A stretch of DNA of 64,000 nucleotides from Erpobdella octoculata (taxonomy: Eukaryota > Annelida > Clitellata > Hirudinida > Erpobdellidae), in NCBI GenBank assembly GCA_963978895.1, contig OZ022240.1, forward strand, positions 15,985,217-16,049,216. The letters are read 5' to 3'. The stretch's first letter is position 1. Each line of letters begins with the position of its first letter. This document shows, piece after piece, positions 51,666 through 64,000 of the stretch. Under the pieces are notes generated by a model. The model was not told the origin of the DNA, did no database searches, and worked only from the letters and a program-made list of their open reading frames with translations. Both the position numbers and the translations under genes were made by a program.

Positions 51666-53476
51666 TCGAATAGTTTGATTTTGTTTTATTTTTTTATACA
51701 TTTCACTAAAATCTGAATTAAATTGGTAATGTTATGGACATTACAGAAATGTTACCAGTATTGCAGGTCACAATGACATATATTTTTCAAACTAAAAAAA
51801 TGCTTTGATTTAGAACTGTTTTTTAAAGAAACCTATGTAAAAACATAGGTAGATACCGAATTTCTTTAGTTTAAGCAACATTTGTTAAAAATTTCAACAA
51901 CAATATAAATTTGAACAACAAATAAAAATTTAAACAAAAACAAAAGTTTAAACAAAAAATGTAAGCTTAAAGCAAAAAAAAAATTAAAAAGTTTAACATT
52001 ATCAAACATTTTGAATTGATAGCAAAATTTAAAACATTATTAACATTTGAACTAACATTACAAATGAATCTTAATGTGTCCTTTGTTATTTTATTGGGAG
52101 CAATCTGCGAAGTGCGTGGTTTTGTTTTAGAACAAACCAAAGAATTATTCTGTTGCTGTATATATTACAGATTGTTTTATTTATGGTAAACGGTTTTAAA
52201 CGTTAAGATTTTTACTAACTGCATCAGTAATAATTTTAATGACATTTATTTAAAATACATGTTAATGATATTTATTTAAATTTAATTTTTATAATATTTA
52301 TTTAAAATACAATTTATATAAAATAATAAAATACATGATATTTATTTAAATTAGAATTTATTGTTATTAATTTAAAAACAATTTTTTTTACAATTTAGAG
52401 TTTCAATTATTTGGTCATAACAAATTTTCCAAGAACGTGTTGCATTTTTTAAGACCAGTTAGTAAAAGTTAACTTTGGAAGTATTGATTGACATTTGTAG
52501 GCATAAGTACTTGCAATTATAAATAACAAAATCACATTTTTTAGATTGATTTATTTATTAACGTTGGAAGTATTGATATTTGTAGGCATGAGTGCTCGCA
52601 ATTATAAATAACAAAATCACATTTGTTTTAGATTGATTTAGTTATTAACGTCTATTTGTTGCACAAGCTCAGCATTGCATTGATTGCATACGACCATCAT
52701 CATGAACAAGCTTTTAAAGTGAATGCTAAAACTCTAATTTTCAATATTTTGAATAAATTGTGAATTTATTTTAAAATGGAAGTTCAAACGTCATAAATTT
52801 TATATCTAAAATAATTTTTTAGCGCACAAAATATTTTTTATATCCAATTAACTAAATTACTCTACAAAAACTAAATTGGCAGGCAGATTGAAACAATATT
52901 TTAAAGTTTCCTCATATTTTATAACAATTTTTTAGGTTTTAAAGACGAAACTAAAAAAAAATATACTATTTTAAGCATATTTTTTTCTTACAAGAAGTGA
53001 ATAACAGATTACTTTCAAACATTATTTAACAGTTTGGTCTCACGTCAGGTTTAATATTCTTTCAAAAAAAATTTTCTTTCATCTTAAAAATTTTTTTTGA
53101 GTTTTTCCAGGTGTCTCCTTAAAAGTTTTTTTTATTTTTGAAATAAAACAGCTTTAATTTTATGTTTAATTATTTCTATTTTAGTTTTGTTTAAAAAATG
53201 CAAATAATTTTTTTAAATTGCTATGCAACAATGTAGCCCACTTCCCCCTCTCTACAAAAAAGGGAATGGGCAGCAATGGGTACAGTAGCGTAAGTTTGGG
53301 TTTAACTGGTTGGGACAGGCAGAGTGCTGTGATATAAAATGTTAACAAACGAAGAAAAAGATAGATATGGTGTTTTCCATGTTCACTAAGCTATCATTAT
53401 ACCTGAAGCAATTTGGCGAAACCTTTTGAAGACTGAAACCGAACACGATAATTACGAACATAAACTTTGAATGGAA
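51666..53476. other. intergenic AT-rich sequence
   Basis: No gene seen. A segment of about 60 bp with TTGTAGGCATRAGTRCTYGC is duplicated at about 52495-52560 and 52560-52640. Runs such as TTTAAACAAAAACAAAAG occur near 51940. Confidence 0.45.
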
Positions 53477-53484
53477 CTATTTGA

Positions 53485-54375
53485 CAGAGATGTAGTACTT
53501 GGTACTCGTACTCGTACTCGAGTACAACTCGAGTACCGTTTTCAAGTACTCGTACTCGTACTTGTACTCGGAACCTTGGTACTCGTACTCGTACTCGTAC
53601 TCGTTATTCCACTCAGTACTCGTACTCGTACTCGTACTCGTTATTTCACTAAGTACTCGTACTCGTACTCGCATATGTGACACCTTCTCTAAAAAAAAGT
53701 TTGCTTGTTTACTAAACAGTTGTTTGGGATAATATTTCGTTTATACTTGCTGAACTCTAGTATACAGAGATGTAGTACTTGGTACTCGTACTCGTACCGT
53801 TCATCTGGGTCACCCCCACCAGCCAAAAAGTCAAAGTTGTTTCACAAGTATTCATCGGCGTTAGATGACACCTGCCTTGATGTCGATGCACAGTTGACCA
53901 GATATCTTGAGATGAGGATCACTGGTGATGGGGATGATGCACTAACGTTTTGGCAGAATCATTCCAGTGACCTTGACAAAACTGTATCACCCAGCACTTC
54001 GTGCCTTAAGTATTCCAGCTTCAAGTTCACCAGTAGAACGTGTGTTCACTGTGTTCAGCCACGGCGGAATAATTTTAAGACCCCCTACGGCTAAGATGTC
54101 GGACTCTAAACTGTCGTCGCTAATTTTTCTGAAATGTAATAGTTTTTTGATGTAGAATAAACTATTATTTTGTTGACTTTAAAAATGTACTCGAAAAGTA
54201 CTCGCTAAAAATTTCTTGTACTCGTACTCGTACTTGTACTCGAGACCTCAGTACTCGTACTCGTACTCGTACTCGATAACTTGATACCATGGTACTCGTA
54301 CTCGTACTCGTACTCGATACCATAGTACTCGTACTCGTACTCGTACTCGGACCATAAGTACTCGCAACATCTCTG
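53485..54375 (+). mobile_element. hAT element with transposase C-terminus remnant
   Basis: Exact duplications CTATTTGA at 53477-53484 and 54376-54383. Both ends start CAGAGATGT and are followed by (GTACTC)n-type subterminal repeats. Inside, 53820-54155 encodes a hAT dimerisation domain broken by a frameshift: LTRYLEM in one frame, then ALSIPASSSPVERVFTVFS in the next. A second copy of the left terminus lies at 53765. Confidence 0.88.
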
Positions 54376-54383
54376 CTATTTGA

Positions 54384-56971
54384 TAATTTCAGATGCCAAT
54401 TTTATTGTTTGTGGTGACATAGTCTCGAAGCCAGATTACCGCCTTAAACTGATAAGAGGTTACTTTTTTATGACATCTATCTAAAAATCATGGTTTATGA
54501 CCTCACTCATCCCTGTCCACAAACTTTCACATGAAACTGACTTTCCCCTCTTTTGAATGTTCAAATGACCATCTGTTACTATAAAGGCATAAAACTAAAT
54601 TTTGACTGTAATACCAATAATACGATCGTATTTCCTTCAAAATTTGACCAGATAATAAAAGAATAGGATGAAGTCATTTGACGTAATTTGAAGTCATTTG
54701 AAGCGATTTGACTTTAATTTTTTAATCTTGTTTAATCAATTTATGATAAATAAATAATTTGACTATTTTAATTACAAAATGATTGAATTACGGGAATATT
54801 TTAAAAAATATGTCAATTCTATTTTTAGTATACTTCGTCTCTTTAACAAGCAATCTATTTTACTTTTTTCAATTTAGCTGGAATTGTCAGCTGTTAAATG
54901 AATCGTTGGTCCATTGAGTATAATCTTTAAAAGCAGTTTTGTGTAGAAGTTTCAGTCGTTCCATCTAGGGAAGCAAATGATTGTCACTCTCTGATAAAAG
55001 GTACCACCTGTGAAGTTTAATGAATACCTGCTTTACAAAGTTTTGATGGAAGGTCTTAGATCATGTAGAAAAATTAAACGCTCAGTTCAGCTTTTAAGAA
55101 CAAACAAGTTTTAAACCCCACTTAACATATAATATGGCTAGTATTGAGGATACAATGCAACTGCATAGTACAGTTACATATAAAATACAATATATAATTA
55201 TAAGACCATAGGCAAATTTTCTATTTTCTTCGGTTGAATTTTTATGATGAATGAACCGCAATTTTAGTTCGTTCACGCCACTAGCACGATAGTCTTAGTG
55301 AAAGTTTAATTTTTTTTATTCAGAAACTGAATGGGACCTGGCAGGACAATTTGATAATTGAAAACCAAATTATTACACTAATTTCTAGCATTAACAAACC
55401 AACTTAAAAAAAAGGTTTGCAGTTTTTTGTATGAATTTTACTTTCACTTTTTAAATTTTACATTAATATTTTTTTAAACAAATCTATTTTAGTTTTCTAA
55501 AAATTCCCTTGTTAAATTATAAACGATGCTTTTTTAAAAATTAAAAATTAATTTTTTATAAATTTATTACCAGGTTATTTTTAAAATAAAATAATTGTTG
55601 AAAAGAGAATAAAGTATTATTTATTTTTTCTTCTACAAATTCATCCGTCATTTAATTTCTACCACGACCAGTTTTTTTCAATTTCAACACCCAGCTAATC
55701 ATTTAATTTAATTCCTTCTTTTTTATAATAGTTTATAGTCCTTTACACAAGGTGTTTTAAGACTGTTGAAGCTATATGTAGGAAATTCCGAAGTACTTCC
55801 TGTCGTGGATCATAATTTGACCCTTTTAACTGTTTCTTCCTCTTTTCTCCAGACTTGGAATGGCTTGCAAAAGCAAGACCAAGCTTTCAATTCTTTCTGG
55901 TAATTAATAAAAATTTTTTATCTTAAACGTTTTACTTAAAAATAAATGTGTACAGTATAAATCAAACACGTAAAAAGATGAAAATTCAAGCTAAAAATGC
56001 GTTAAAGTTATTTTATAATAAATTTGACATAACTCATGTACACGACAGTATTATGCCTAATAATTTATTATTTTCTATACAACGTTTTGCGGAAACAAGT
56101 TTTACTTGATTTTTTGATGCCACGTAAAATGGTTTAAAAAAACTTTTTTACTGAGAATATTGCCATCCATTCAAATAATAGATGGATTAAATAGCATCTG
56201 TCTGGCTTGCGGATTTGTCGAATTATGATTTACACAAAGCCTTGGACTAGTAAGACATGGTCGCATTTAATTGCATGATCTAACGAAGGTAGCGCACGTC
56301 GCATTGCCTTAAATTGATGTCTAAAAAATTATATTTGATGAGCAGATTAGAATTGTTACAACTGAGAATGGTTGTTATTTTATGCAATAGATGCTGATTG
56401 TTGAAAAGACCTACTTTTGTCTGGTTTAAGCTTTGTTCAGAATAGCTCAGGTCACTATCTTTACTAAATAAAGTTTTAAAAAACGTTTAAAACTTGTTTA
56501 AAATTCAGATTTTCTACTATCACCTGTCTCTTCAATTAAATTTGTAATATAAAACACACTTCAGACATGCAGCTCTATTACGATTTCTATTTTGAATTTT
56601 AAGTTTTGCTGATGGGTTGTGGGTGTATTTTAAAGGTTTGATGTGCATTCAAGAACGGCTGGTCGGTCAATAACTTATTGTATAACTCTTCGTTAATTTT
56701 TATTGTTATACATGTGCTGTCAGTAGCATATCTTTAATAACAATCATCTTAAAAAACTACACTTTGTTAAAAAATACTAAATAAACTATAAAAGGTATCC
56801 AATAACAGCATTCAAAATTAATTACGTTTTAGCACGCCTCTGTAAATGCTTGGCGTTGATGCAAAATATAAATAATAAAAATATTAAAAACCAACAAATT
56901 TTCAGGTTTTTTCCTCAAACGTTTTGCACTTACGAGTTATGTTTTGTTTTGGTTTATAACTCGTTTGTGGT
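54384..56971. other. intergenic
   Basis: AT-rich, no gene supported. It holds the second copy of the ~140-bp dispersed element (55742-55886). Short open frames lack motifs. Confidence 0.45.
55742..55886 (+). repeat. dispersed ~140-bp element, copy 2
   Basis: Homologous to 23906-24040. Ends in an extended nested hairpin: CTTGG...CCAAG enclosing CTTGC-AAAA-GCAAG. The sequence just before it, CTTCCTCTTTTCTCCAG, looks like a strong splice acceptor. Confidence 0.7.
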
Positions 56972-57140
56972 TAATTATAAATATTATTGAGTAATTATAA
57001 ATATTATTGAGTAATTATAAATATTATTGAGTAATTATAAATATTATTGAGTAATTATAAATATTATTGAGTAATTATAAATATTATTGAGTAATTATAA
57101 ATATTATTGAGTAATTATAAATATTATTGAGTAATTATAA
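56972..57140. repeat. 20-bp minisatellite
   Basis: About eight nearly perfect copies of TAATTATAAATATTATTGAG. There are no spacers, so it is not a CRISPR array. Confidence 0.97.
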
Positions 57141-57379
57141 ATTAGAAACGTGCAAGTGGCTTTCAATTCCATCCTCATAATTTTCACGGTTTTGTCAGTA
57201 ATTTCCTATGAAGTTTCACGAAAACATAAGATTTCAAGTTCTATTTTACGTTATTTTAAGTGTGAAAAAACGACTTGTGAACAGTAACATGTGAGAGAAG
57301 GAAGGGTGGAATGTAGGACATGTGATGTAAGTTTTTGTTGAAGATATTTGTCAGCCTAAGCAGTCCCGCGGATAAACAT

Positions 57380-57690
57380 GTTGATGAAGATAATGAATGT
57401 TTATGAAGATGTTAAATGTTGATAAAGATATTGAATGTTGATGAACATGTTGAATGTTGATGATGACGTTGAATGTTGATGAAGATGTTGAATGCTGAAT
57501 GTTGATGAAAATGTTGAATGTTGAATGTTGAATGTTGAACGTTGATGATGATGTTGAATGTTGATAAAAATGTTAAATGATGATGAAGATGTTGAATGTT
57601 GGTCAAGATGTTGAATGTTGACGAAAATGTTGAATGTTGACGAAGATGTTGAATGTTGATGAAGATGTCGATAAAGATGTTAAATGCTGC
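57380..57690. repeat. TTGAATGTTGATGAAGATG minisatellite
   Basis: Degenerate tandem copies of TTGAATGTTGATGAAGATG with variable length (shorter ATGTTGA units embedded). Confidence 0.93.
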
Positions 57691-60423
57691 TCCTCAGTTG
57701 TGAGCACAAGCCTTCTCTTTTTTTTTTATTAACTTATAAAATAATTTAAGACAAAAGTTAAAAAAATTAAAAATTGAATAAATAAATGTTACTTGTTTTG
57801 TTTTTGTATTTTATTAAATATTTATTCGATTTTTTCTAGTTTTGATTAATTAAAAAATTATTTTATATACATTTTTTATTTTAGGTTTTATTATTTTATG
57901 TTTTTTATTATTTTATTTAGTCATTATTTTGTAAATAAATTGATTGATTCTTTAGTTTCAACTTTATTGATATTTCAATTTTTACTTCAATTCTTTTATT
58001 TCATATTTTCTCTAAATTTTCTTTTCAATCTTCAGAATTTCCAACCTTACTCGACCTGTGAATGTTTCTCGAGTAGATTGTTACTGTGCAGTTCCGTTTC
58101 TTTTTTACGGACCAACAAGTTATTATTGATATGCCATATTATTTACTATTCCAAAGAATTTACAACTTTGATTACTCAAAATTCTTTCTATACCTATTTT
58201 AATCAAATATTCTTTCCTTCAAGTTTTTCGGTGGCAAGAAATAAAAGATAACTATGATATATATTTTTGAGTAATACTCTGAATAAATAAATAAATAATA
58301 CAAAAATCCAAATTATCTGCAAATTTTGTTTTATTATAAATTTCAAATTTGATTGCCACTTTTGAATGTTCAAATGTGCGAATTTTGCTCTTGGTTTTTG
58401 TCGCTCGTGTTTAACGAGAAATTATATTGAATCAGGTGAAATTATATTGAATTAGATACAGTAACAGATAGTTCAAGGATTTTGGTTCTCAGTAATCAAT
58501 AGATGATTTAGGGGCCATGACCTTTTTTTAAAGCAGAAATAGAAATTAACGTATCACGTGATCGTCTTTCGATAGTTTTATTGCAAATAAATAAATATTC
58601 TCTTCAAGATGTTGATATTTTCTATGGTTAAACATGATCATCACGAAGAATTAAAATAAAATAAATAAAGCATATAACGAAATTAACATATAATAAGATT
58701 ACCATATAATGAGATTACCATATAAATGAGATTAACCTATATTAATATTTAATAACAATTTTTTTTTAATTTTTTTTGGTAAGTTACCAAACACAGTAAC
58801 ACGTTGCTTCAAAATGATTTATAAAATATTTGCACACAAGAAGTGTATAAAATGTTTTCCATGTAAAAAAAAACTTCAGACGAATAAAGTAACTTTTAAG
58901 ACCACTGCATAAATTTAAAGTCTCATTTTTTACTATCTAAGATACTACGGAGTTTGAAAAAATATCTTTTTTATGCGGAAAAAAATTATATTCTAAAAAT
59001 GTTTTTCTCTAGAAATTGAATGGAAAAAATGTTGTCATTGTGGAATCACAGTTACTCACCTCTCTATCTCCTTTCTCTCTCTCACACAACAATATTTATT
59101 GATCCTTGCAGGCCTTCAAAAAATGCTCCACAACTGACATGATTTTACAAGCAATAATTGCTTCAACATTGCATGTCTTTTATTTTTAATTTGTTCTGAT
59201 AAAACCTCAACCATATTTTTCAGACTCATTTATCTAGAATTAAATCAATAAAAGTTTTATTTGTTTAATTATCTTTCTATTTTTTCACGTTATTTACAAA
59301 AACTTTTTGATTCAAATGTGACTTAAAAATAAGCATAGAACAGTTATAAACTTTGTACCACGGATTGCTCGGAATAGAATGGTCATTGGTTTGTGAAAGA
59401 CGACTCAATTATGAGAAATTATGAGACGCATGAAACAATCTCGCCGTTACAGATGAGATGCGAAATAACTGAATAAAAAATAATTATTGCAATGAAAATT
59501 AATTTAAATTTTTATTTCTTGATTTTCTTTTAAATTTGTTGGAATAGAAATGTTAACAATGACTAGGTATATTGCAAACATTTTAGCTCATTAAAAATCA
59601 GGAAATCAGTAGGAAATTGCTTATAAGGTTAGGAAATATAATTTTGAAATAATTTAAGAAGGAAATACATTAAAACAACAATAAAATTAATATTGTAAAA
59701 ATAGTTAACAAGATAATTTTTACAAGAATGTTAAGGTTTGCTTTTAATTTTTTAAAGACGTTCATACGAAATATCAAAATTAAGCTGAAAAATTTCAAAA
59801 ACATACACAATGAATGTGAAAATTTGTTTAAAATTTTCAAGAACAAAATTAAATTGTTAAAGTTGAATCAAACTCTGAATAACCATATTAGATTATTATT
59901 AAGTTGTAAAAAATAAATATTTTTATAGTGAAATTGAAGATTTTTTCAGGACGAACTAGTTTAAACATGCAGTTTGTAATCTGAGTTTTTTTTATAATTC
60001 TTGTTATTTAAAACAAAATTTAATCAAATTGGGATGGAAAGTAAAATTAAATTTTTTGAAATATTCCATCTGTTTCATCGTAGTAAGCTATTATGATAGC
60101 TTGCATAATAAGAATTGTAATTATAATTATATTATAGTTATAGTTCAATTAAATTATTCTTGCTACAAATATTTAATTTTTTCTGTTTTTGATGTAGTTT
60201 TTCTTTTTTCGATACCTCAAACAATAATAGAAATTATAAAAACTTTCTTGTCACATAAATGAAGAAACGTTGCGTGAAACTTGAAAAGTTGTTTTCGTGT
60301 GAAGAGTCAACGTGGCGTAATAACATAAGATCCAGTTTATGGAAAGCAGTTTACCATGTTTACTACCACAACAACATAAGACCAAGTTTAAATAGAGCAT
60401 TACTGCAACATTACTGCAATAAC
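57691..60423. other. intergenic AT-rich sequence
   Basis: No gene supported. The 117-codon frame at 57898-58251 is Phe/Leu/Ile-rich, as expected from T-rich DNA, and shows no domain. CT-rich tract near 59060-59085. Confidence 0.45.
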
Positions 60424-60848
60424 ACAACACACACAACACAACACAACACAACACAACACAACACAACACAACACAACACAACACAACACAACACAACACA
60501 ACACAACACAACACAACACAACACAACACAACACAACACAACACAACACAACACAACACAACACAACACAACACAACACAACACAACACAACACAACACA
60601 ACACAACACAACACAACACAACACAACACAACACAACACAACACAACACAACACAACACAACACAACACAACACAACACAACACAACACAACACAACACA
60701 ACACAACACAACACAACACAACACAACACAACACAACACAACACAACACAACACAACACAACACAACACAACACAACACAACACAACACAACACAACACA
60801 ACACAACACAACACAACACAACACAACACAACACAACACAACACAACA
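60424..60848. repeat. (ACACA)n pentanucleotide satellite
   Basis: About 80 copies of the 5-mer with almost no interruptions. It keeps several frames open on both strands (His-Asn-Thr-Thr-Gln on one, Leu-Cys-Cys-Val-Val on the other); none is a gene. Confidence 0.98.
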
Positions 60849-63544
60849 CTACACTACACTACAACACAAGACCACAACAACATCATTGCAACAACACAAC
60901 ACAACACCAGTTTATGTTCAATATTGGGGGAACTACTTTGCCTTTAATTTCTTTTTATTTCTTTTTTCAGGGGGTCTGGGGTTAAATCTCTTTAAACATT
61001 TTCTGAAGTCTACTTAGCCGTAGGTATTTTTTTTGTAGTAAAAAAACCAACCACTTTATAGCCACAATTGTTCATTGAAAAATTCCCAAAATCTACTTAA
61101 TTTATTTTAAATCTTCGAATCAGGCCTTGAGAAATAGAACAACTTGTAGTCATATGCCAAATTTTAAACTAAATTTTACTTAGTGTTTATTAATTATTTT
61201 TAGGCTGCTAATTCGTATGTTTTACTAAAAATATTATTGGAAGAACAACGCCACTACTCTCACTGTCTCGCTATCTAAATTATTGGAGAGAACATGAACC
61301 CCCGTCTTCTGGTTTTTATGTCCATTACCACTGCAGCAACAAAAAACAGCGACCAGCTCAAACAAGCTCTCATCAATTTGAAGTTTTCAAATTTTTTCTG
61401 AATTACCGATACATTTCCTGATTGACATTCATAAATGAATGGTTTTTATTACAATTTGTTACGATGGATGTGTCCCACACGCAGACTTCAATCAGAAGTT
61501 CCATGATGGATGCAGTAATACCATTTTCTGTGATGCTATAATTCGTCAATAATATTTGTCATTTGGACGACACTGATGCGCAAATGAGGAAAGTGCCATA
61601 ATTTAAAAAATTTAGAAATTAAAAACAATTTTTTTCCTTCGAGTAACGAGTAGAAAGAAAAAAAAATTTAAGAGTCAAAATGGGATCGTGTTGTAGTAGC
61701 AGCATGGTTGATTGGTTGATGGATTGTTCATAAAAACAATCAATTATGAAAATCAATCAAGAAAAAAATGTGCGCGATTAACTTTTCATTTCCACTTGGC
61801 AGCATTTCTCAGGAGATTGTGATAAGATTGAATGTTGTAAAATATGCATCAAACCAATTTTATGGAAACATGAATGAAAAAATGAATGAATGAAGAAATG
61901 AATGAAGGAATGCAGTCAAGTTGACATGCGGTTTGTTTGTGACTTCAAGCTGAACTGAAAGCTCTCGGACAAAGTTTGATTAAATCTAAAGAAAACCATC
62001 AGTCAAATTATTACATTATCTCAATCATCAAAAATTGCTTTTTGCTGTTTGATTTTTTTGATTACGACTTACAAAAAACTCGTTAAGAAATTTATTTTTG
62101 TGAAAATTTATATTGTTTTGTGAACCTGATTTTAAATTTTAATGCATTTTTTCAAATGATAAAATTAGTAATAAATAAAAAATTAAATAAACAACTAAAT
62201 TAAAACATTTTTTTATATAAAAATGTTTTCTTTTTTTTCAAGGTGGGCAGTTTATTAGAAGTGGGAGAGGGGCAAAATATTAGTTGCATGACATAATTTG
62301 CACGTTCTTGAGAGCTTCAAAATGTTTCAACTCAAATTAAATTGCAATAAAAAGACTACAAAAATTAATTTATATTCATATATATAATGCTTAATAAATT
62401 ATTATTGTTCACATAGCATAATAACAAGTTGAACAATATTATGCTTATAGTTCAGTTACATAATTGACTGAAGTTTTATTTTTTACTTTAAATGAAATGA
62501 AACTAATTAAAATAAAATTTAATTATTTGCACGAAATAAAAATTAGTAAAACGAAAATAGTTTTAACAAGCCGATACAAAAAACAAAAAATATTTTTACT
62601 AAAACCTCTGCTTGCAAAAGAACTTCAGAAAAATTATTTGTTTGTCTAACAAATTTTAATTAAAATGCCAAAATTCTACTTTTTTAACACATTTTTGGAA
62701 AATTTTTCCTAAAATGGGAGCATAATAATACATTTTGGCTGGCTGGCTAGCTAGTGAAAAAAATAAACTCAAAAACTAGACATCATAGGGAGTTCGGGAT
62801 TAGATTTGTGCCATAAAGTTTTTTCGGAAGCGATTAGTTTAATTGCTCTCAGTTGCAAATGTTTTTTTGTAGGTAAAAATCTTTTGATGGAATTCAGTGT
62901 TTGAAGAATGAAAATAATTGCCATTGGTTATCAACTCATATTATCCCATTGTCTCACAGATAGAACAGCACATTTTTAACCAATAAATAAATAAACTCTA
63001 TATAAATTTAAACAAAAATGTGTACAGGTTTTTACTTGTAAAATGTGAGTTGTTAAGTTGTAAATTGTAAAATTGTAAATATAACAGAACTATTTTCAAA
63101 TCGTAAGTAAAGTTAAACATTTCAATGCATTAGCTAAAAATGCACTTTTTGTAATTAAGTCTACTACAATTTGTTATTTATTGTTGCTAAAATAAATTTT
63201 CAAAAACTTAAAAATAAACTCAGTTGATCTGAATTCTATTTTATTTTATTCAATACCGAGACATAAACTTCCGGATATGAGATCATTCGTAGATGGATGC
63301 ATGTGCTTGAGACTATGCGGTGGGCCACAGCGTACGAGATGGAGATGGTCATTATTCCACTAAGCGAAATTTTCCGTCACTCGTTCACGTGGTATGGAAT
63401 TGTTTTAATTCCTTGTTGTTAGTTTATCTCTGGAAAAACGTTATAGTTGTGCAACATGGAATAAATATCATTTTATTTATTTTGTAATTTCTTTACAGTA
63501 CTTATTTGTGTGTTAGTAAATAACAATAGTTAAACGGTTTCAAA
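60849..63544. other. intergenic with a few less AT-rich islands
   Basis: 61230-61580 and 63240-63420 are noticeably less AT-rich than their surroundings, but no reading frame gave a recognisable protein. (ATGA)n-like tract near 61865-61905. Confidence 0.4.
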
Positions 63545-63850
63545 ATGTTGTAAAGAATTTCAATTATGCTGTAAAAATGTAGTGATGCAGTAATATTGTA
63601 AAACAGTAATACAATGTTGTAATTATTAATACAATGGCGTAAAATAAAAATACTACGTTGTAAAGAATAATAATACAGTGTGTTAATTAATAATAGTGTT
63701 GTAAATGATAATACAGTGTTGTAAATGATAATACAGTGTTGCAAATAATAATAGTGTTGTAAATGATAATACAGTGTTGCAAATAATAATACAGGTTGCA
63801 AACAATATTAAAATGTTGCAAAAAATAATACACTGTTGTAAATAATATTA
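63545..63850. repeat. degenerate ~20-bp minisatellite
   Basis: Repeats of GTTGTAAATGATAATACAGT with substitutions and variable spacing. The rest of the window to 64000 is AT-rich without a feature. Confidence 0.88.
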
Positions 63851-64000
63851 CAATCATGTGAATAATGATATAGTTGTTTCAAATAACAATATTAATGTTT
63901 TAAATAATACTAGAATGTTTTTTGAAAAAAGAGCAGTTTTCAACGACTAATATACTATTTGAGAAAGCAACGTTATGATACAATTGTTTAAGCAATGTTA

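Noticed and set aside
51423..51701. Ser-rich and Met/Asp-rich frames
   Set aside because: Triplet microsatellite read in two strands.
56972..57140. Regular 20-bp repeats that could suggest a CRISPR array
   Set aside because: Repeats are contiguous with no spacers, and the context is eukaryotic.
57898..58251. 117-codon hydrophobic frame resembling a membrane protein
   Set aside because: Composition is what T-rich DNA gives; no conserved motif, no splice-linked neighbours.
60251..61017. 252-codon His-Asn-Thr-Gln and 197-codon Cys-Val frames, the longest after the hAT ORF
   Set aside because: Generated by the (ACACA)n satellite; the flanking parts have no domain.

Overview
The window is animal nuclear DNA. 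It is visibly AT-rich, its genes are split by many introns, and most of it is transposon-derived or simple-sequence repeat. Three of the four host genes are recognisable metazoan families: a calcium-independent phospholipase A2 (PLA2G6), a membrane guanylate cyclase with an extracellular NIT-type sensor region, and the ER-phagy receptor family TEX264. To my knowledge NIT-type receptor cyclases occur in invertebrates rather than vertebrates, so I infer an invertebrate; the phylum cannot be fixed from the sequence. No prokaryotic operon, CRISPR array, intact tRNA or rRNA was seen. || Layout: 1-6.7 kb holds the last twelve exons I can place of PLA2G6 (+ strand, 5' part outside the window), with a hAT transposon, a tRNA-derived SINE and two GC-AG introns. 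6.7-12.3 kb is intergenic, with Helitrons, a perfect 31-bp palindrome and a hAT MITE. 12.3-29.6 kb is the cyclase (9 coding exons, 669 residues); its catalytic domain is interrupted by a 9.5-kb intron almost filled by a 9-kb higher-order repeat array. 29.6-33.1 kb is a cluster of Helitrons in both orientations. 33.9-34.6 kb is an unrecognised two-exon minus-strand gene. TEX264 (three exons, 208 residues) runs divergently from it at 36.1-38.6 kb. 38.7-54.4 kb is a transposon graveyard of hAT elements, a three-level nest (hAT in Helitron in hAT) and a LINE remnant. 54.4-64 kb holds no gene I can support, only AT-rich sequence, minisatellites and one weak exon candidate. || Working together: there is no operon logic. 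The genes are independent neighbours: lipid hydrolysis (PLA2G6), cGMP signalling (cyclase), ER turnover (TEX264). The mobile DNA is unusually legible: eight hAT-type insertions keep exact 8-bp target-site duplications, and Helitrons show A|T insertion, 5'-TC and CTAG-3' ends with a terminal hairpin, so the insertion order can be read directly. || All splice sites were chosen by eye from reading-frame continuity, GT/GC-AG signals and family similarity; no search or alignment program was run.
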